A DNA stretch of 64,000 nucleotides from Pseudomonas pharyngis. GTDB taxonomy: Bacteria > Pseudomonadota > Gammaproteobacteria > Pseudomonadales > Pseudomonadaceae. Where the stretch lies: contig NZ_BQID01000011.1 of NCBI RefSeq assembly GCF_021602345.1, forward strand, positions 144,037 through 208,036, given 5' to 3'. The notes under the pieces were generated by a model. It saw nothing but the letters and a program-made list of their open reading frames with translations, did no database searches and was not told the DNA's origin. A program made the position numbers and the translations under genes. This document shows positions 28,177 through 36,426 of the stretch, piece by piece (the first letter of the stretch is position 1; each line of letters begins with the position of its first letter).

Positions 28177-29987
28177 TGAAGGTTTCACGCCGTGTCAGCC
28201 TGATGTTGATCGGGCTCGTCGCCGTGCTGCTGGCCTCGATCCTGGTGTTTCTCTACCTCAAGTCCAGCACCGAGCAGACGACGGCCTACACCGAGTCCCG
28301 GGACCTGATCCGCCAGATCAAGCAGCAGGACTCGCTGTGGGAAAACGAAATCCTCAAGGCGCGGGTGGCGATCTCCCACAATTACGACCCGCTGGTCTCG
28401 CCGATGAGCGAGATGAACCGCCTGTGGGAACGCTTCGACACCATGGAGTCCGGCCACGGGCGCAACGACTCGACACAATGGGACGAAGCCCACGAGAGTT
28501 TTCTCAAGGCGATGCAGGAAAAGACCCGGCTGGTGGAGCAGTTCAAGTCGCACAACGCCTTGCTGCGCAACTCTCTGGCGTTCCTGCCGACCGCCGAAGA
28601 TGACATTCAGGCACAACTGGCCGGCCTGTCCGATCTCGACAAGATTCAGGTGCAGAACATCGCCACCGATACCTATGACCTGCTGCTCAGCGCACTGGAG
28701 TTCTCTCAGGTCACCTCCGACGACAAGGCCGCCGATATCGTCCTGGGCCTGAACAAACTGGCGGTGAACGCGCAACGCCTGCCCCAGGACTTTCAAGCCC
28801 CGATCAGGATCCTGAGCAATCACATCAGCCTGATCCTGCGCGAGCAGCCGATCGTCAACCGCTTGCTCGAGGAGATTGAGGCGGTTCCGGTGGCCGAGCG
28901 CCTGGACAACATCACCAACATGCTCAACCGGGATCAGCAGCGGGTCGAAAAAATCGACAGGAAATATCACTTCTATCTGCTGCTGTTCTCGGTCCTGCTG
29001 ATGCTGTCGCTGCTGTGGCTGGCCATCCGTCTGATCCGCAGTTTCGCCGAGATCAACCGGGTCAACGCAGCCCTGCAAACCGCCAACGATGTGCTGGAGC
29101 AACGGGTCGACGAGCGCACCCGGGAGCTCAAGAACGCCCAGAGCGAACTGCTCGACGCCGCACGCCAGGCCGGCATGGCCGAGATCGCGACCAACGTGCT
29201 GCACAACGTCGGCAACGTGCTCAACAGCGTGAACATTTCCTCCGACCTGATCGCGCGCAAGTTACGCAACAGCAAGACCCTGGGGCTGGGCAAGGCCATG
29301 CAGCTGATCAACGAACACCCCGACGACCTCGGCCAGTTCCTCAGCGAAGACCCCAAGGGCAAATTGCTGCCCGGTTATCTCAATCAACTGGTCGTTGCCA
29401 TCGCCCAGGAACAGCAGGAAATGGTCGACGAACTGAACCAGATGAACAAAAGTGTCGATCACATCAAGGACATCGTCGCCACCCAGCAATCCTATGCCGG
29501 GGCCAGCAGCCTGACCGAGCCGCTGTACATCAGCGAACTGCTCGAAGACGCCCTGCGCATGAACGCCGGAGCCCTGACCCGGCACCACGTCACAGTGGTC
29601 AAGGACTACGCCGAAGTGCCGCAGGTGATGGGTGACAAACACCGTTTGCTGCTGATCCTGATCAACCTGATCAGCAACGCCAAATACGCGATGTCCGACC
29701 TCAGCAACCGCCCGCGCACCATCACCCTGGGCGTAAAAATCGTCGACGGGAATTATCTGGAAATCAGCGTCAAGGACGATGGCGAAGGTATCGCCCCGGA
29801 AAACATGACGCGGATCTTTGCCCACGGTTTCACCACCCGCAAAGAGGGCCACGGCTTCGGCCTGCACAGTTGCGCCCTGGCGGCCATCGAGATGAACGGC
29901 CACCTCACGGCCCACAGCGACGGACCTGGCCAGGGCGCCCTGTTCACCTTGCAGATTCCGCTGATCGCGGTAACGGAGAACGCATGA
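28173..29987 (+). CDS. Membrane sensor histidine kinase with HNVGN-type H-box
   Basis: This 604-residue kinase has TM1 at residues ~9-28, a long mostly helical periplasmic domain (~30-265), TM2 at ~270-290 (FYLLLFSVLLMLSLLWLAI), a coiled linker, a phosphoacceptor region and an HATPase_c domain (N-box LINLISNAKYAM, DDGEGI, KEGHGFGLH). The H-box reads VLHNVGNVLNSVNI in place of the usual HE(I/L)xxPL, a variant seen in a subset of kinases. The sensed signal is unknown; its coupling to a periplasmic peroxidase suggests a redox or peroxide-linked cue. Start and stop both overlap neighbours by ATGA. Confidence 0.9.
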   Translation: MMKVSRRVSLMLIGLVAVLLASILVFLYLKSSTEQTTAYTESRDLIRQIKQQDSLWENEILKARVAISHNYDPLVSPMSEMNRLWERFDTMESGHGRNDSTQWDEAHESFLKAMQEKTRLVEQFKSHNALLRNSLAFLPTAEDDIQAQLAGLSDLDKIQVQNIATDTYDLLLSALEFSQVTSDDKAADIVLGLNKLAVNAQRLPQDFQAPIRILSNHISLILREQPIVNRLLEEIEAVPVAERLDNITNMLNRDQQRVEKIDRKYHFYLLLFSVLLMLSLLWLAIRLIRSFAEINRVNAALQTANDVLEQRVDERTRELKNAQSELLDAARQAGMAEIATNVLHNVGNVLNSVNISSDLIARKLRNSKTLGLGKAMQLINEHPDDLGQFLSEDPKGKLLPGYLNQLVVAIAQEQQEMVDELNQMNKSVDHIKDIVATQQSYAGASSLTEPLYISELLEDALRMNAGALTRHHVTVVKDYAEVPQVMGDKHRLLLILINLISNAKYAMSDLSNRPRTITLGVKIVDGNYLEISVKDDGEGIAPENMTRIFAHGFTTRKEGHGFGLHSCALAAIEMNGHLTAHSDGPGQGALFTLQIPLIAVTENA

Positions 29988-31387
29988 GCGAATTGTCGAA
30001 CCGCCGCATTCTGCTGATCGATGACATGCCGTCGATCCACGAAGACTTTCGCAAGATCCTTGCCCCGGCTTCAGCGCAGTCGGCAGAGATGGACGAAATG
30101 GAAGCCGCGCTGTTCGGCGAAACCGCCAGACCCCGGCGAGCGGTTTTCGAACTGGACTCGGCCTACGGAGGGGAAGAAGGCCTGGCCAAACTCAACCTGG
30201 CCTTGCAGGAACAATGTCCCTACGCCCTGGCGTTCGTCGACATGCGCATGCCCGACGGCTGGGACGGGGCGCAAACCATCGAAGCGCTGTGGCAGCAGGA
30301 TCCGCAGTTGCAGGTGGTGGTCTGTACCGCCTATTCCGACTATTCCTGGGACGAATTGCTGGATCGTCTGCACGCCCATGACCGGCTGCTGATTCTGAAA
30401 AAACCCTTCGACAACATCGAAGTCCAGCAGATGGCCAACACCCTTCTGACCAAATGGCAGATGACCGAGCGCGCGTCGCTGCAAATGCATCACCTGGAAC
30501 ATCTGGTGGATCAGCGTACCGCCCAGTTCAAGCAGGCCAGCGAAGCCTTGCAGCGGGAAATCGACGAACGCAAACAGCTGGAAGGCCAGTTGGTGCAATC
30601 GGAGAAGCTCGCTTCGCTGGGGCAACTGGCCGCTGGCGTCGCCCATGAAATCAACAATCCGATCGGTTTCATTTCCTCCAACCTCGGCACGCTCGACGGC
30701 TATTTCCAGCAACTGCTGGCCATGCTCGGCGCCTATCACACCGCCGGGCAAACTCTGCCCGCCGAACTGGCTGGGCAGTTGCAGCAATTGCGCGAGGACC
30801 TCGAACTGGATTTTCTGCTCGAAGACATTCCGGTGCTGATCAGGGAATCCAAGGAAGGCATCGCTCGGGTCGGCCAGATCGTCAGGGACCTGAAGGATTT
30901 CTCCCGGGTCGACAGCCATCAGGAATGGCAGTGGGCCAATCTGCAACAGGGCATCGAATCGACCCTGAACATTGTCGCCAGCGAGCTCAAGTACAAGGCC
31001 GATGTGATCAAGGAATATCAGGATCTGCCGGACATCGAATGCCTGCCCTCGCAAATCAATCAGGTCATCATGAACCTGGTGGTCAACGCGGCGCAGGCAA
31101 TGGGCCCGGAGCGCGGCACCATCACCCTGCGCACTGGCGTGCAGGGAGAATCGGCAGTCATCGAAGTCGCCGATACGGGCTCGGGTATTGCACCCGAAAC
31201 CCTGCAAAAGATCTTCGACCCGTTCTTCACCACCAAACCGGTCGGCCAGGGGACGGGCCTGGGCCTGTCCCTGTCGTATGGCATCGTGAAAAAACACGGC
31301 GGTGACATTTCCGTCAGCAGCAAACCGGGATTCGGTACGACGTTCCGCGTGCAACTGCCGTTGCGCCAAACCCGGCCGGCGGCCTGA
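29984..31387 (+). CDS. REC-histidine kinase (receiver domain N-terminal)
   Basis: This 467-residue soluble protein has the same receiver subtype as the two GGDEF-EAL proteins ([43 protein letters not shown]) at residues 1-~165. A coiled coil, a HisKA-like H-box (VAHEINNPIGFISSNL) and HATPase_c (NLVVNAAQAM, DTGSGI, GTGLGLSLS) follow. It has no membrane segment, so the receiver probably takes phosphate from the upstream membrane kinase and controls its own kinase domain. A cognate output could be the receiver domains of the c-di-GMP enzymes. It is the last gene of the five-gene operon. Confidence 0.9.
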   Translation: MSELSNRRILLIDDMPSIHEDFRKILAPASAQSAEMDEMEAALFGETARPRRAVFELDSAYGGEEGLAKLNLALQEQCPYALAFVDMRMPDGWDGAQTIEALWQQDPQLQVVVCTAYSDYSWDELLDRLHAHDRLLILKKPFDNIEVQQMANTLLTKWQMTERASLQMHHLEHLVDQRTAQFKQASEALQREIDERKQLEGQLVQSEKLASLGQLAAGVAHEINNPIGFISSNLGTLDGYFQQLLAMLGAYHTAGQTLPAELAGQLQQLREDLELDFLLEDIPVLIRESKEGIARVGQIVRDLKDFSRVDSHQEWQWANLQQGIESTLNIVASELKYKADVIKEYQDLPDIECLPSQINQVIMNLVVNAAQAMGPERGTITLRTGVQGESAVIEVADTGSGIAPETLQKIFDPFFTTKPVGQGTGLGLSLSYGIVKKHGGDISVSSKPGFGTTFRVQLPLRQTRPAA

Positions 31388-31394
31388 TGCCTGA

Positions 31395-32720
31395 TCAGGC
31401 CGCTTCCTGAAAGTCCATCTCCGGTGGTTGGCGACGGAAGCCACCGGTCAGCACCGCCAGATACAGCACACCAATCGCCAGCCAACTCAGGCCCAGATAC
31501 ACCGCCAGGTGATCGAGGCTGACCATCAGCCACAAGTCCGCCAGCAGACCGATGAACGGGAAGACCAGGAACAGAACCAGTTCGCGCAGGCCTTTTTTCT
31601 CGCCGCCGATCCAGTAGTGAAAAATCACCGAAAGATTGACCAGACTGAACGCCAGGAACGCGCCGAAGTTGATGAACGAGGTCGAGGTGGTCACGTCGAG
31701 TTTCAGCGCCAGCAACGCGACAACGGCGCACAGCAGGATGCTGTTGACCGGCGTACCGAAGCGCTCGTGCAAGGTGCCGAAAAACGACTTCGGCAACACG
31801 CCGTCACGGCCCATCGCAAACAACAGTCGCGAACCGCTGGCCTGCGCCGACAGGCCCGAGGCGAACTGACCGACGATCAGACCAATCAGGAAGATCGACA
31901 CGAACAGATCGCCGCCGATGTTGCGCGCAATTTCGTAAGCCGCCGAGTCGACGCTGTCGAACTGGAACGACGGATGGGCGACCTGCACGAAGTACGAGAC
32001 ACCGACGAAAATCAGCCCGCCGATGAGGGTGATCAACATGATTGCCCGAGGGATGGTGCGGCGCGGATCGCGGGTTTCTTCGGTGAGCGTGCTGACTGCA
32101 TCGAAGCCAAGGAACGAGTAGCAGGCAATGGCCGCGCCGCTCATGATCAGCGGCATCTGCATGTCGCCGTTGAAGAACGGTTTGATCGACCACAGCGGCG
32201 TGCTGGCATCACCACCAACGTAATGCACGCACAGCGCGACGAAGGCGATCAGCACCAGGAATTGCACCAGCATCAGCAAGGCGTTGATGCCGTTGGCCAG
32301 TTTCAGGCCGATGATGTTGATCGCGCTGGTGATGCCGATGAATACCAGCACCCAGATCCACTGCGGAATCGACGGGAACGCCGACGCGAGGTACGCGGCG
32401 CCGATCAGCCAGATCGCCATCGGCAGAAACAGATAATCGAGCAGCACCGCCCAACCGGCGATGAAGCCGAGTTTCGGGCTGATGGCCTTGCGCACATAGC
32501 TGTAGGCCGAGCCGGCCACCGGGAATGCGGCGGCCATGCGCCCGTAGCTCATGGCGGTGAAGAACATCGCCACCAGCGCCGCCAGATACGCGGCGGGCAC
32601 CATGCCGGCGGTGGATTGGGCGAGGATGCCGAATGTGCCGAGGACAATGATCGGCGTCATGTAGGCGATGCCGAACAGCACCACCGACCCTAGCGAAAGG
32701 GTGCGTTGCAAACGAGCCAT
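31395..32720 (-). CDS. APC family amino acid/polyamine permease (PuuP-like)
   Basis: This 441-residue permease has about 12 TM helices. The N-terminus (FGIAYMTPIIVLGTFGI, then MSYGRMAAAFPVAGSAYSYVRKAISPKLGF and WAVLLDYLFLPM) resembles the putrescine importer PuuP branch of the APC superfamily. FLGFDAVSTLTEETRDPRRTIPRAI is the family loop after TM6. The substrate is not proven; putrescine or another amine is likely. It converges on the REC-kinase gene with only 7 bp between stops and no clear terminator. Confidence 0.85.
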   Translation of the reverse strand: MARLQRTLSLGSVVLFGIAYMTPIIVLGTFGILAQSTAGMVPAAYLAALVAMFFTAMSYGRMAAAFPVAGSAYSYVRKAISPKLGFIAGWAVLLDYLFLPMAIWLIGAAYLASAFPSIPQWIWVLVFIGITSAINIIGLKLANGINALLMLVQFLVLIAFVALCVHYVGGDASTPLWSIKPFFNGDMQMPLIMSGAAIACYSFLGFDAVSTLTEETRDPRRTIPRAIMLITLIGGLIFVGVSYFVQVAHPSFQFDSVDSAAYEIARNIGGDLFVSIFLIGLIVGQFASGLSAQASGSRLLFAMGRDGVLPKSFFGTLHERFGTPVNSILLCAVVALLALKLDVTTSTSFINFGAFLAFSLVNLSVIFHYWIGGEKKGLRELVLFLVFPFIGLLADLWLMVSLDHLAVYLGLSWLAIGVLYLAVLTGGFRRQPPEMDFQEAA

Positions 32721-32820
32721 GGGCGACTTACTCCGGATTTTATTGGATTTATGGCAGAGGCCGAGTTCGGCGAATGTTTCGGGCGTTGCTTGTTTTTTTG
32801 TTCGACTGGAGATCCTTACC

Positions 32821-33009
32821 CCCTCACCCCAGCCCTCCCGAAACGTCGGACCGCCCCCAAGGGGGCGAGGGGGAAAGGGAGCCGATCTCCATGCTTTTCA
32901 AGACCTGAGTTCGACTGGGTATTTCAGGTCGGCGTAACTTGAGAGAACACCTCGGTCAGTCCCCTCTCCCTCCGGGCGGTCCGACGTTTCGGGAGGGTTA
33001 GGGTGAGGG
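32821..33009. repeat. Inverted pair of a CCCTCACCC(T/C)AGCCCTCCC intergenic repeat
   Basis: The ~296-bp gap between the permease and amidase genes is mostly two facing copies of one element. The 35-base arm 32821-32855 is the reverse complement of 32975-33009 with about two mismatches (shared core CCCGAAACGTCGGACCGCC). The reverse copy continues into a GGAGGGAGAGGGGACTGACCG-type tail, also seen at the end of this window. No reading frame or sigma factor site stands out. Confidence 0.85.
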
Positions 33010-33016
33010 CTGGGGT

Positions 33017-33838
33017 TCAACGGTGTGGAATAAGCAACTCCCGAACACCGCCATCCCGCTCCACCACCTCCCCCGGCAACCTCAACCGCTGATCATCCAG
33101 ATACCGATAATCCTTGCGCGCCAGCTCCAGCTGAGCGAAATCCAGCTCGACACTGAACCGCCCCTCCTCACGCCCGGCCTCGAACAGCAGCGTGCCCAGC
33201 GGATCCACCAGCGCACTGCCGCCGGCAAACATCAACCCGTCATCCCCGGCTTCCACCCGATTGACCATCAGCGCAAACGCCTGGTTTTCCTGGGCCCTAG
33301 CCATGATCGCGGTGCGGTGGGTCGGGCCGTACGGGTCCATGTTGCCGTTGGTCACGATCAACAACTCCGCGCCCAGTTGCGCCACGGCCCGGGCCGATTC
33401 CGGGAACTCGATGTCGTAGCAGATCAGCAGACCGACCCGCACACCGTTCCACAGGCAGGTGGCGTAACGGTCGCCTGCCTCGAACACACCGCGATCCGAG
33501 GCCCAGAGATGGGTCTTGCGGTATTTCAGGGCGATGCCTTCAGGGGTGATCAGCAGCGTGGTGTTGTAGAAGCGGCCGTTGTCGTTCTCGGCCATGCCGA
33601 TCACCACGGCGAGGTTGCGTTCGCGGGCGGCAGCCTGCACGGCGCTGACGGTCGGGCCGTCTACCGGCTCGGCGATCTGCGCCACGGTGGCGGCGGTCGG
33701 GAAGCCCATCAGGTGGGTCTCGGGGAACACGATCAGTTGCGTGTCGGCCGGGCATGCAGCAATCGCCGCGAGGGCGCGTTCGAGGTTGTACGCCGTGTCT
33801 TTGTCACGGCCCGCCAGTTGGGCGAGTTCGACTTTCAT
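33017..33838 (-). CDS. Carbon-nitrogen hydrolase, RamA-like amidase
   Basis: This 273-residue nitrilase-superfamily protein has the Glu-Lys-Cys triad visible in VFPETHLMGF, KYRKTHLW and LLICYDIEFPE. The closely spaced pattern (QLAGRDKDTAYNL at the start, VTNGNMDPYGPTHRTAIMARAQEN later) strongly resembles the R-stereoselective amidase RamA of a Pseudomonas strain; this is from memory, not a search. It should hydrolyse a small-molecule amide. AAGGA precedes the start. It is divergent from the LuxR-type regulator, 125 bp away, which may control it. Confidence 0.88.
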   Translation of the reverse strand: MKVELAQLAGRDKDTAYNLERALAAIAACPADTQLIVFPETHLMGFPTAATVAQIAEPVDGPTVSAVQAAARERNLAVVIGMAENDNGRFYNTTLLITPEGIALKYRKTHLWASDRGVFEAGDRYATCLWNGVRVGLLICYDIEFPESARAVAQLGAELLIVTNGNMDPYGPTHRTAIMARAQENQAFALMVNRVEAGDDGLMFAGGSALVDPLGTLLFEAGREEGRFSVELDFAQLELARKDYRYLDDQRLRLPGEVVERDGGVRELLIPHR

Positions 33839-33963
33839 GGGCAGTCCTTATTATGGGCGCCGGGTGCCGAAAGATTGCCCGGCGGCTGTCTGTGGGCCAG
33901 TATGCTTCGCATTCGACCGGCCAGGGAATTACGCGGCCGGGGTAACCCGATAGGGGTAGAGGC

Positions 33964-34764
33964 ATGACTCTTTCGTTTGACGACATCACCTGGCACCGCG
34001 CCGTCGGACAGTTGATCGACGCCCTCGACAAGCCGAATTTCTGGGCGCAACTGGTACGCCTGCTCGACCAGTACGTGCCGTTCGATAGCTGGGTGGCGCT
34101 GCTGTTCAGCGCCGACCGCCACCCGCAGGTGTTCGCCGAATGCCCCGGCGCAGACGGCAGTCCCGATCAGCTGTTTCAGGATTACCTGCGCGGTCTGTAC
34201 CTGCTCGACCCGTTCTACATCGCCTGCCGCGAGCAGTCGCGCACCGGGTTGTATCGCCTGTCGGAGGTCGCGCCGGAGCACTTCGAACTGACCGAGTATT
34301 ACCAGCGATACTTTCGTCTGAATGTGGTGGCCGACGAAATCCAGTTCAATTGCCAGCTCGAGGGCGACCGTACGTTGTGCCTGTCGCTGGGCAGCCAGCA
34401 GCGCTTCACCGGCGAGCAGATTGCCCTGTTGTCATTGATCCAGCCGTGGGTGCTCGGCCTGTTGCGCCAGCGCCTGCCCTATGAAATCAACGAAACCGTG
34501 GCATTGGCTCCGGCGCCTGCGCAACCGGACTGGCGGGTGCAGCTCGAAGCGTCGGTGCAGCAGCTCAAGGGCGCGCAACTGACCGCCCGGGAACTGGACG
34601 TCGGGCGCCTGATGCTCAGCGGTTGCTCCAGTAAAGAAATCGCCCGTAAGCTGGAAATCTCTGTTGAAACCGTGAAAGTCCATAAGAAACACATGTACAG
34701 CAAGCTGGGGATCAAATCCCAGTCGGAGCTGTTTTCGATCTTTCTGCAGGCGCAGAACGCCTGA
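33964..34764 (+). CDS. LuxR-family transcriptional regulator
   Basis: This 266-residue regulator has a C-terminal GerE/LuxR helix-turn-helix (residues ~200-260, LTARELDVGRLMLSGCSSKEIARKLEISVETVKVHKKHMYSKL). Its N-terminal ~180 residues match no autoinducer-binding pattern I recognise. FWAQLVRLLDQYVPFDSWVALLF suggests a GAF/PAS-like sensor common in Pseudomonas catabolic regulators. GAGG precedes the ATG. It stands between the divergent amidase and the co-directional FMN enzyme (38 bp), so those two genes are its likely targets. Confidence 0.87.
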   Translation: MTLSFDDITWHRAVGQLIDALDKPNFWAQLVRLLDQYVPFDSWVALLFSADRHPQVFAECPGADGSPDQLFQDYLRGLYLLDPFYIACREQSRTGLYRLSEVAPEHFELTEYYQRYFRLNVVADEIQFNCQLEGDRTLCLSLGSQQRFTGEQIALLSLIQPWVLGLLRQRLPYEINETVALAPAPAQPDWRVQLEASVQQLKGAQLTARELDVGRLMLSGCSSKEIARKLEISVETVKVHKKHMYSKLGIKSQSELFSIFLQAQNA

Positions 34765-34802
34765 CTGCCGCAAAAAAAAACCGTCCGAACCAAGGAAACC
34801 GT

Positions 34803-36422
34803 ATGAGCCTGTCACTCCTGAGCCGCTACGCCTTCTTTGCCGTCTGCGTGATGTTCACCCTCGCCAGCCTGCCCTTTCTCGAACACGACTGGCTGTGGCC
34901 GATCACCGCCGTCACCGGCGTATTGAGCCTGATCGGTCTGTTCGACCTGCTGCAAAGCCCACACGCGGTGCGCCGCAACTATCCGATCCTGGGCAACATC
35001 CGTTATCTGGTCGAAGGCATCCGCCCGGAGATCCGCCAGTACCTGCTGGAATCCGACAGCGACGCCCTGCCCTTCTCTCGTGCCCAGCGTTCGCTGGTGT
35101 ACTCGCGGGCCAAGAATGAAACCGCCGACAAGCCGTTCGGCACCCTGATCGATGTCTATCAGTCCGGCTTCGAATTCATCGGCCACTCGATGCGTCCGGC
35201 GCCGTTGAGCGACCCGAGCAGTTTCCGCGTCACCGTCGGTGGCCCGCAGTGCACCCAGCCGTACTCGGCGTCGGTGTTCAACATCTCGGCCATGAGTTTT
35301 GGCTCCCTCAGTGCCAACGCTATCCGCGCGCTGAACCAGGGTGCGAAACTCGGCAACTTCGCCCACGACACCGGCGAAGGCAGCATCAGCCCGTATCACC
35401 GCGAACATGGCGGCGACCTGACCTGGGAACTGGGCAGCGGCTATTTCGGCTGCCGCACCAGCGACGGCCGCTTCGACCCGGAACGCTTCGCCGCCCAGGC
35501 GCAGACCCCGCAAGTGCGGATGATCGAAATCAAGATGAGCCAGGGCGCCAAACCCGGTCACGGCGGGATTCTGCCCAAGCACAAAGTGACCCAGGAAATC
35601 GCCGACACCCGCGGCATCCTGATGGGCGAAGACTGCATTTCGCCGTCGCGCCACAGCGCGTTCTCCACGCCGATCGAAATGATGCATTTCATCCAGCAAC
35701 TGCGTGAACTGTCCGGCGGCAAACCGGTGGGCTTCAAGTTCTGCCTCGGTCATCCGTGGGAGTTCATGGGCATCGCCAAGGCCATGCTGGAAACCGGCAT
35801 CCTGCCGGACTTCATCGTGGTCGACGGCAAGGAAGGCGGGACCGGCGCCGCGCCGGTGGAGTTCACCGACCACATCGGCGTACCGATGCGCGAAGGTCTG
35901 CTGTTCGTACACAACACGCTGGTCGGCCTGAATCTGCGGGACAAGATCAAACTCGGCGCCAGCGGCAAGATCGTCAGCGCCTTCGACATCGCCAGCGTGC
36001 TGGCCATCGGTGCCGACTGGGCCAACTCGGCGCGCGGCTTCATGTTCGCCATCGGCTGCATCCAGTCGCAAAGCTGCCACACCAACAAATGCCCGACCGG
36101 CGTCGCCACCCAGGACACCCTGCGCCAGCGCGCGCTGGTAGTGCCGGACAAGGCCCAGCGGGTCTACAACTTCCACCGCAATACACTCAAGGCACTGGCG
36201 GAAATGCTCGCTGCCGCCGGCCTCGATCATCCGTCGCAACTGTCGGCCAAGCATCTGGTGCGGCGCATGTCAGCGACCGAAATCAAACTGTTCTCGCAGT
36301 TGCACGTGTTCCTGAAGCCAGGGGAATTGCTCACCGGGGAAGTGAACGGCGAGTTCTATTCGCGGATGTGGCAGATGGCGCGGGCGGACAGTTTTGAGCC
36401 GCAGGATGGGGTGGCTGCCTGA
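34803..36422 (+). CDS. FMN-binding glutamate synthase family protein
   Basis: This 539-residue protein starts with two TM helices (residues ~4-50) and continues with a glutamate synthase-like FMN/Fe-S alpha/beta barrel. Signatures are SAMSFGSLSANAIRALNQGAKLG, GEGSISPYH, KMSQGAKPGHGG, VVDGKEGGTGAAP and the Cys-rich IGCIQSQSCHTNKCPTGVATQ, which holds the 3Fe-4S site in GltB. There is no glutaminase domain, so it is not a classical GltB. Such stand-alone proteins are membrane-attached oxidoreductases of unknown substrate; a related enzyme, Mgd/GmaS-type N-methylglutamate synthase, gives one possible role. AAGGAAACC precedes the ATG. Confidence 0.88.
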   Translation: MSLSLLSRYAFFAVCVMFTLASLPFLEHDWLWPITAVTGVLSLIGLFDLLQSPHAVRRNYPILGNIRYLVEGIRPEIRQYLLESDSDALPFSRAQRSLVYSRAKNETADKPFGTLIDVYQSGFEFIGHSMRPAPLSDPSSFRVTVGGPQCTQPYSASVFNISAMSFGSLSANAIRALNQGAKLGNFAHDTGEGSISPYHREHGGDLTWELGSGYFGCRTSDGRFDPERFAAQAQTPQVRMIEIKMSQGAKPGHGGILPKHKVTQEIADTRGILMGEDCISPSRHSAFSTPIEMMHFIQQLRELSGGKPVGFKFCLGHPWEFMGIAKAMLETGILPDFIVVDGKEGGTGAAPVEFTDHIGVPMREGLLFVHNTLVGLNLRDKIKLGASGKIVSAFDIASVLAIGADWANSARGFMFAIGCIQSQSCHTNKCPTGVATQDTLRQRALVVPDKAQRVYNFHRNTLKALAEMLAAAGLDHPSQLSAKHLVRRMSATEIKLFSQLHVFLKPGELLTGEVNGEFYSRMWQMARADSFEPQDGVAA

Positions 36423-36426
36423 GTGC

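Noticed and set aside
34772-34780. A-tract before the FMN enzyme gene as a CA motif
   Set aside because: A plain nine-base poly-A run is trivially compatible with AANAANAA; it is too simple to count as evidence.
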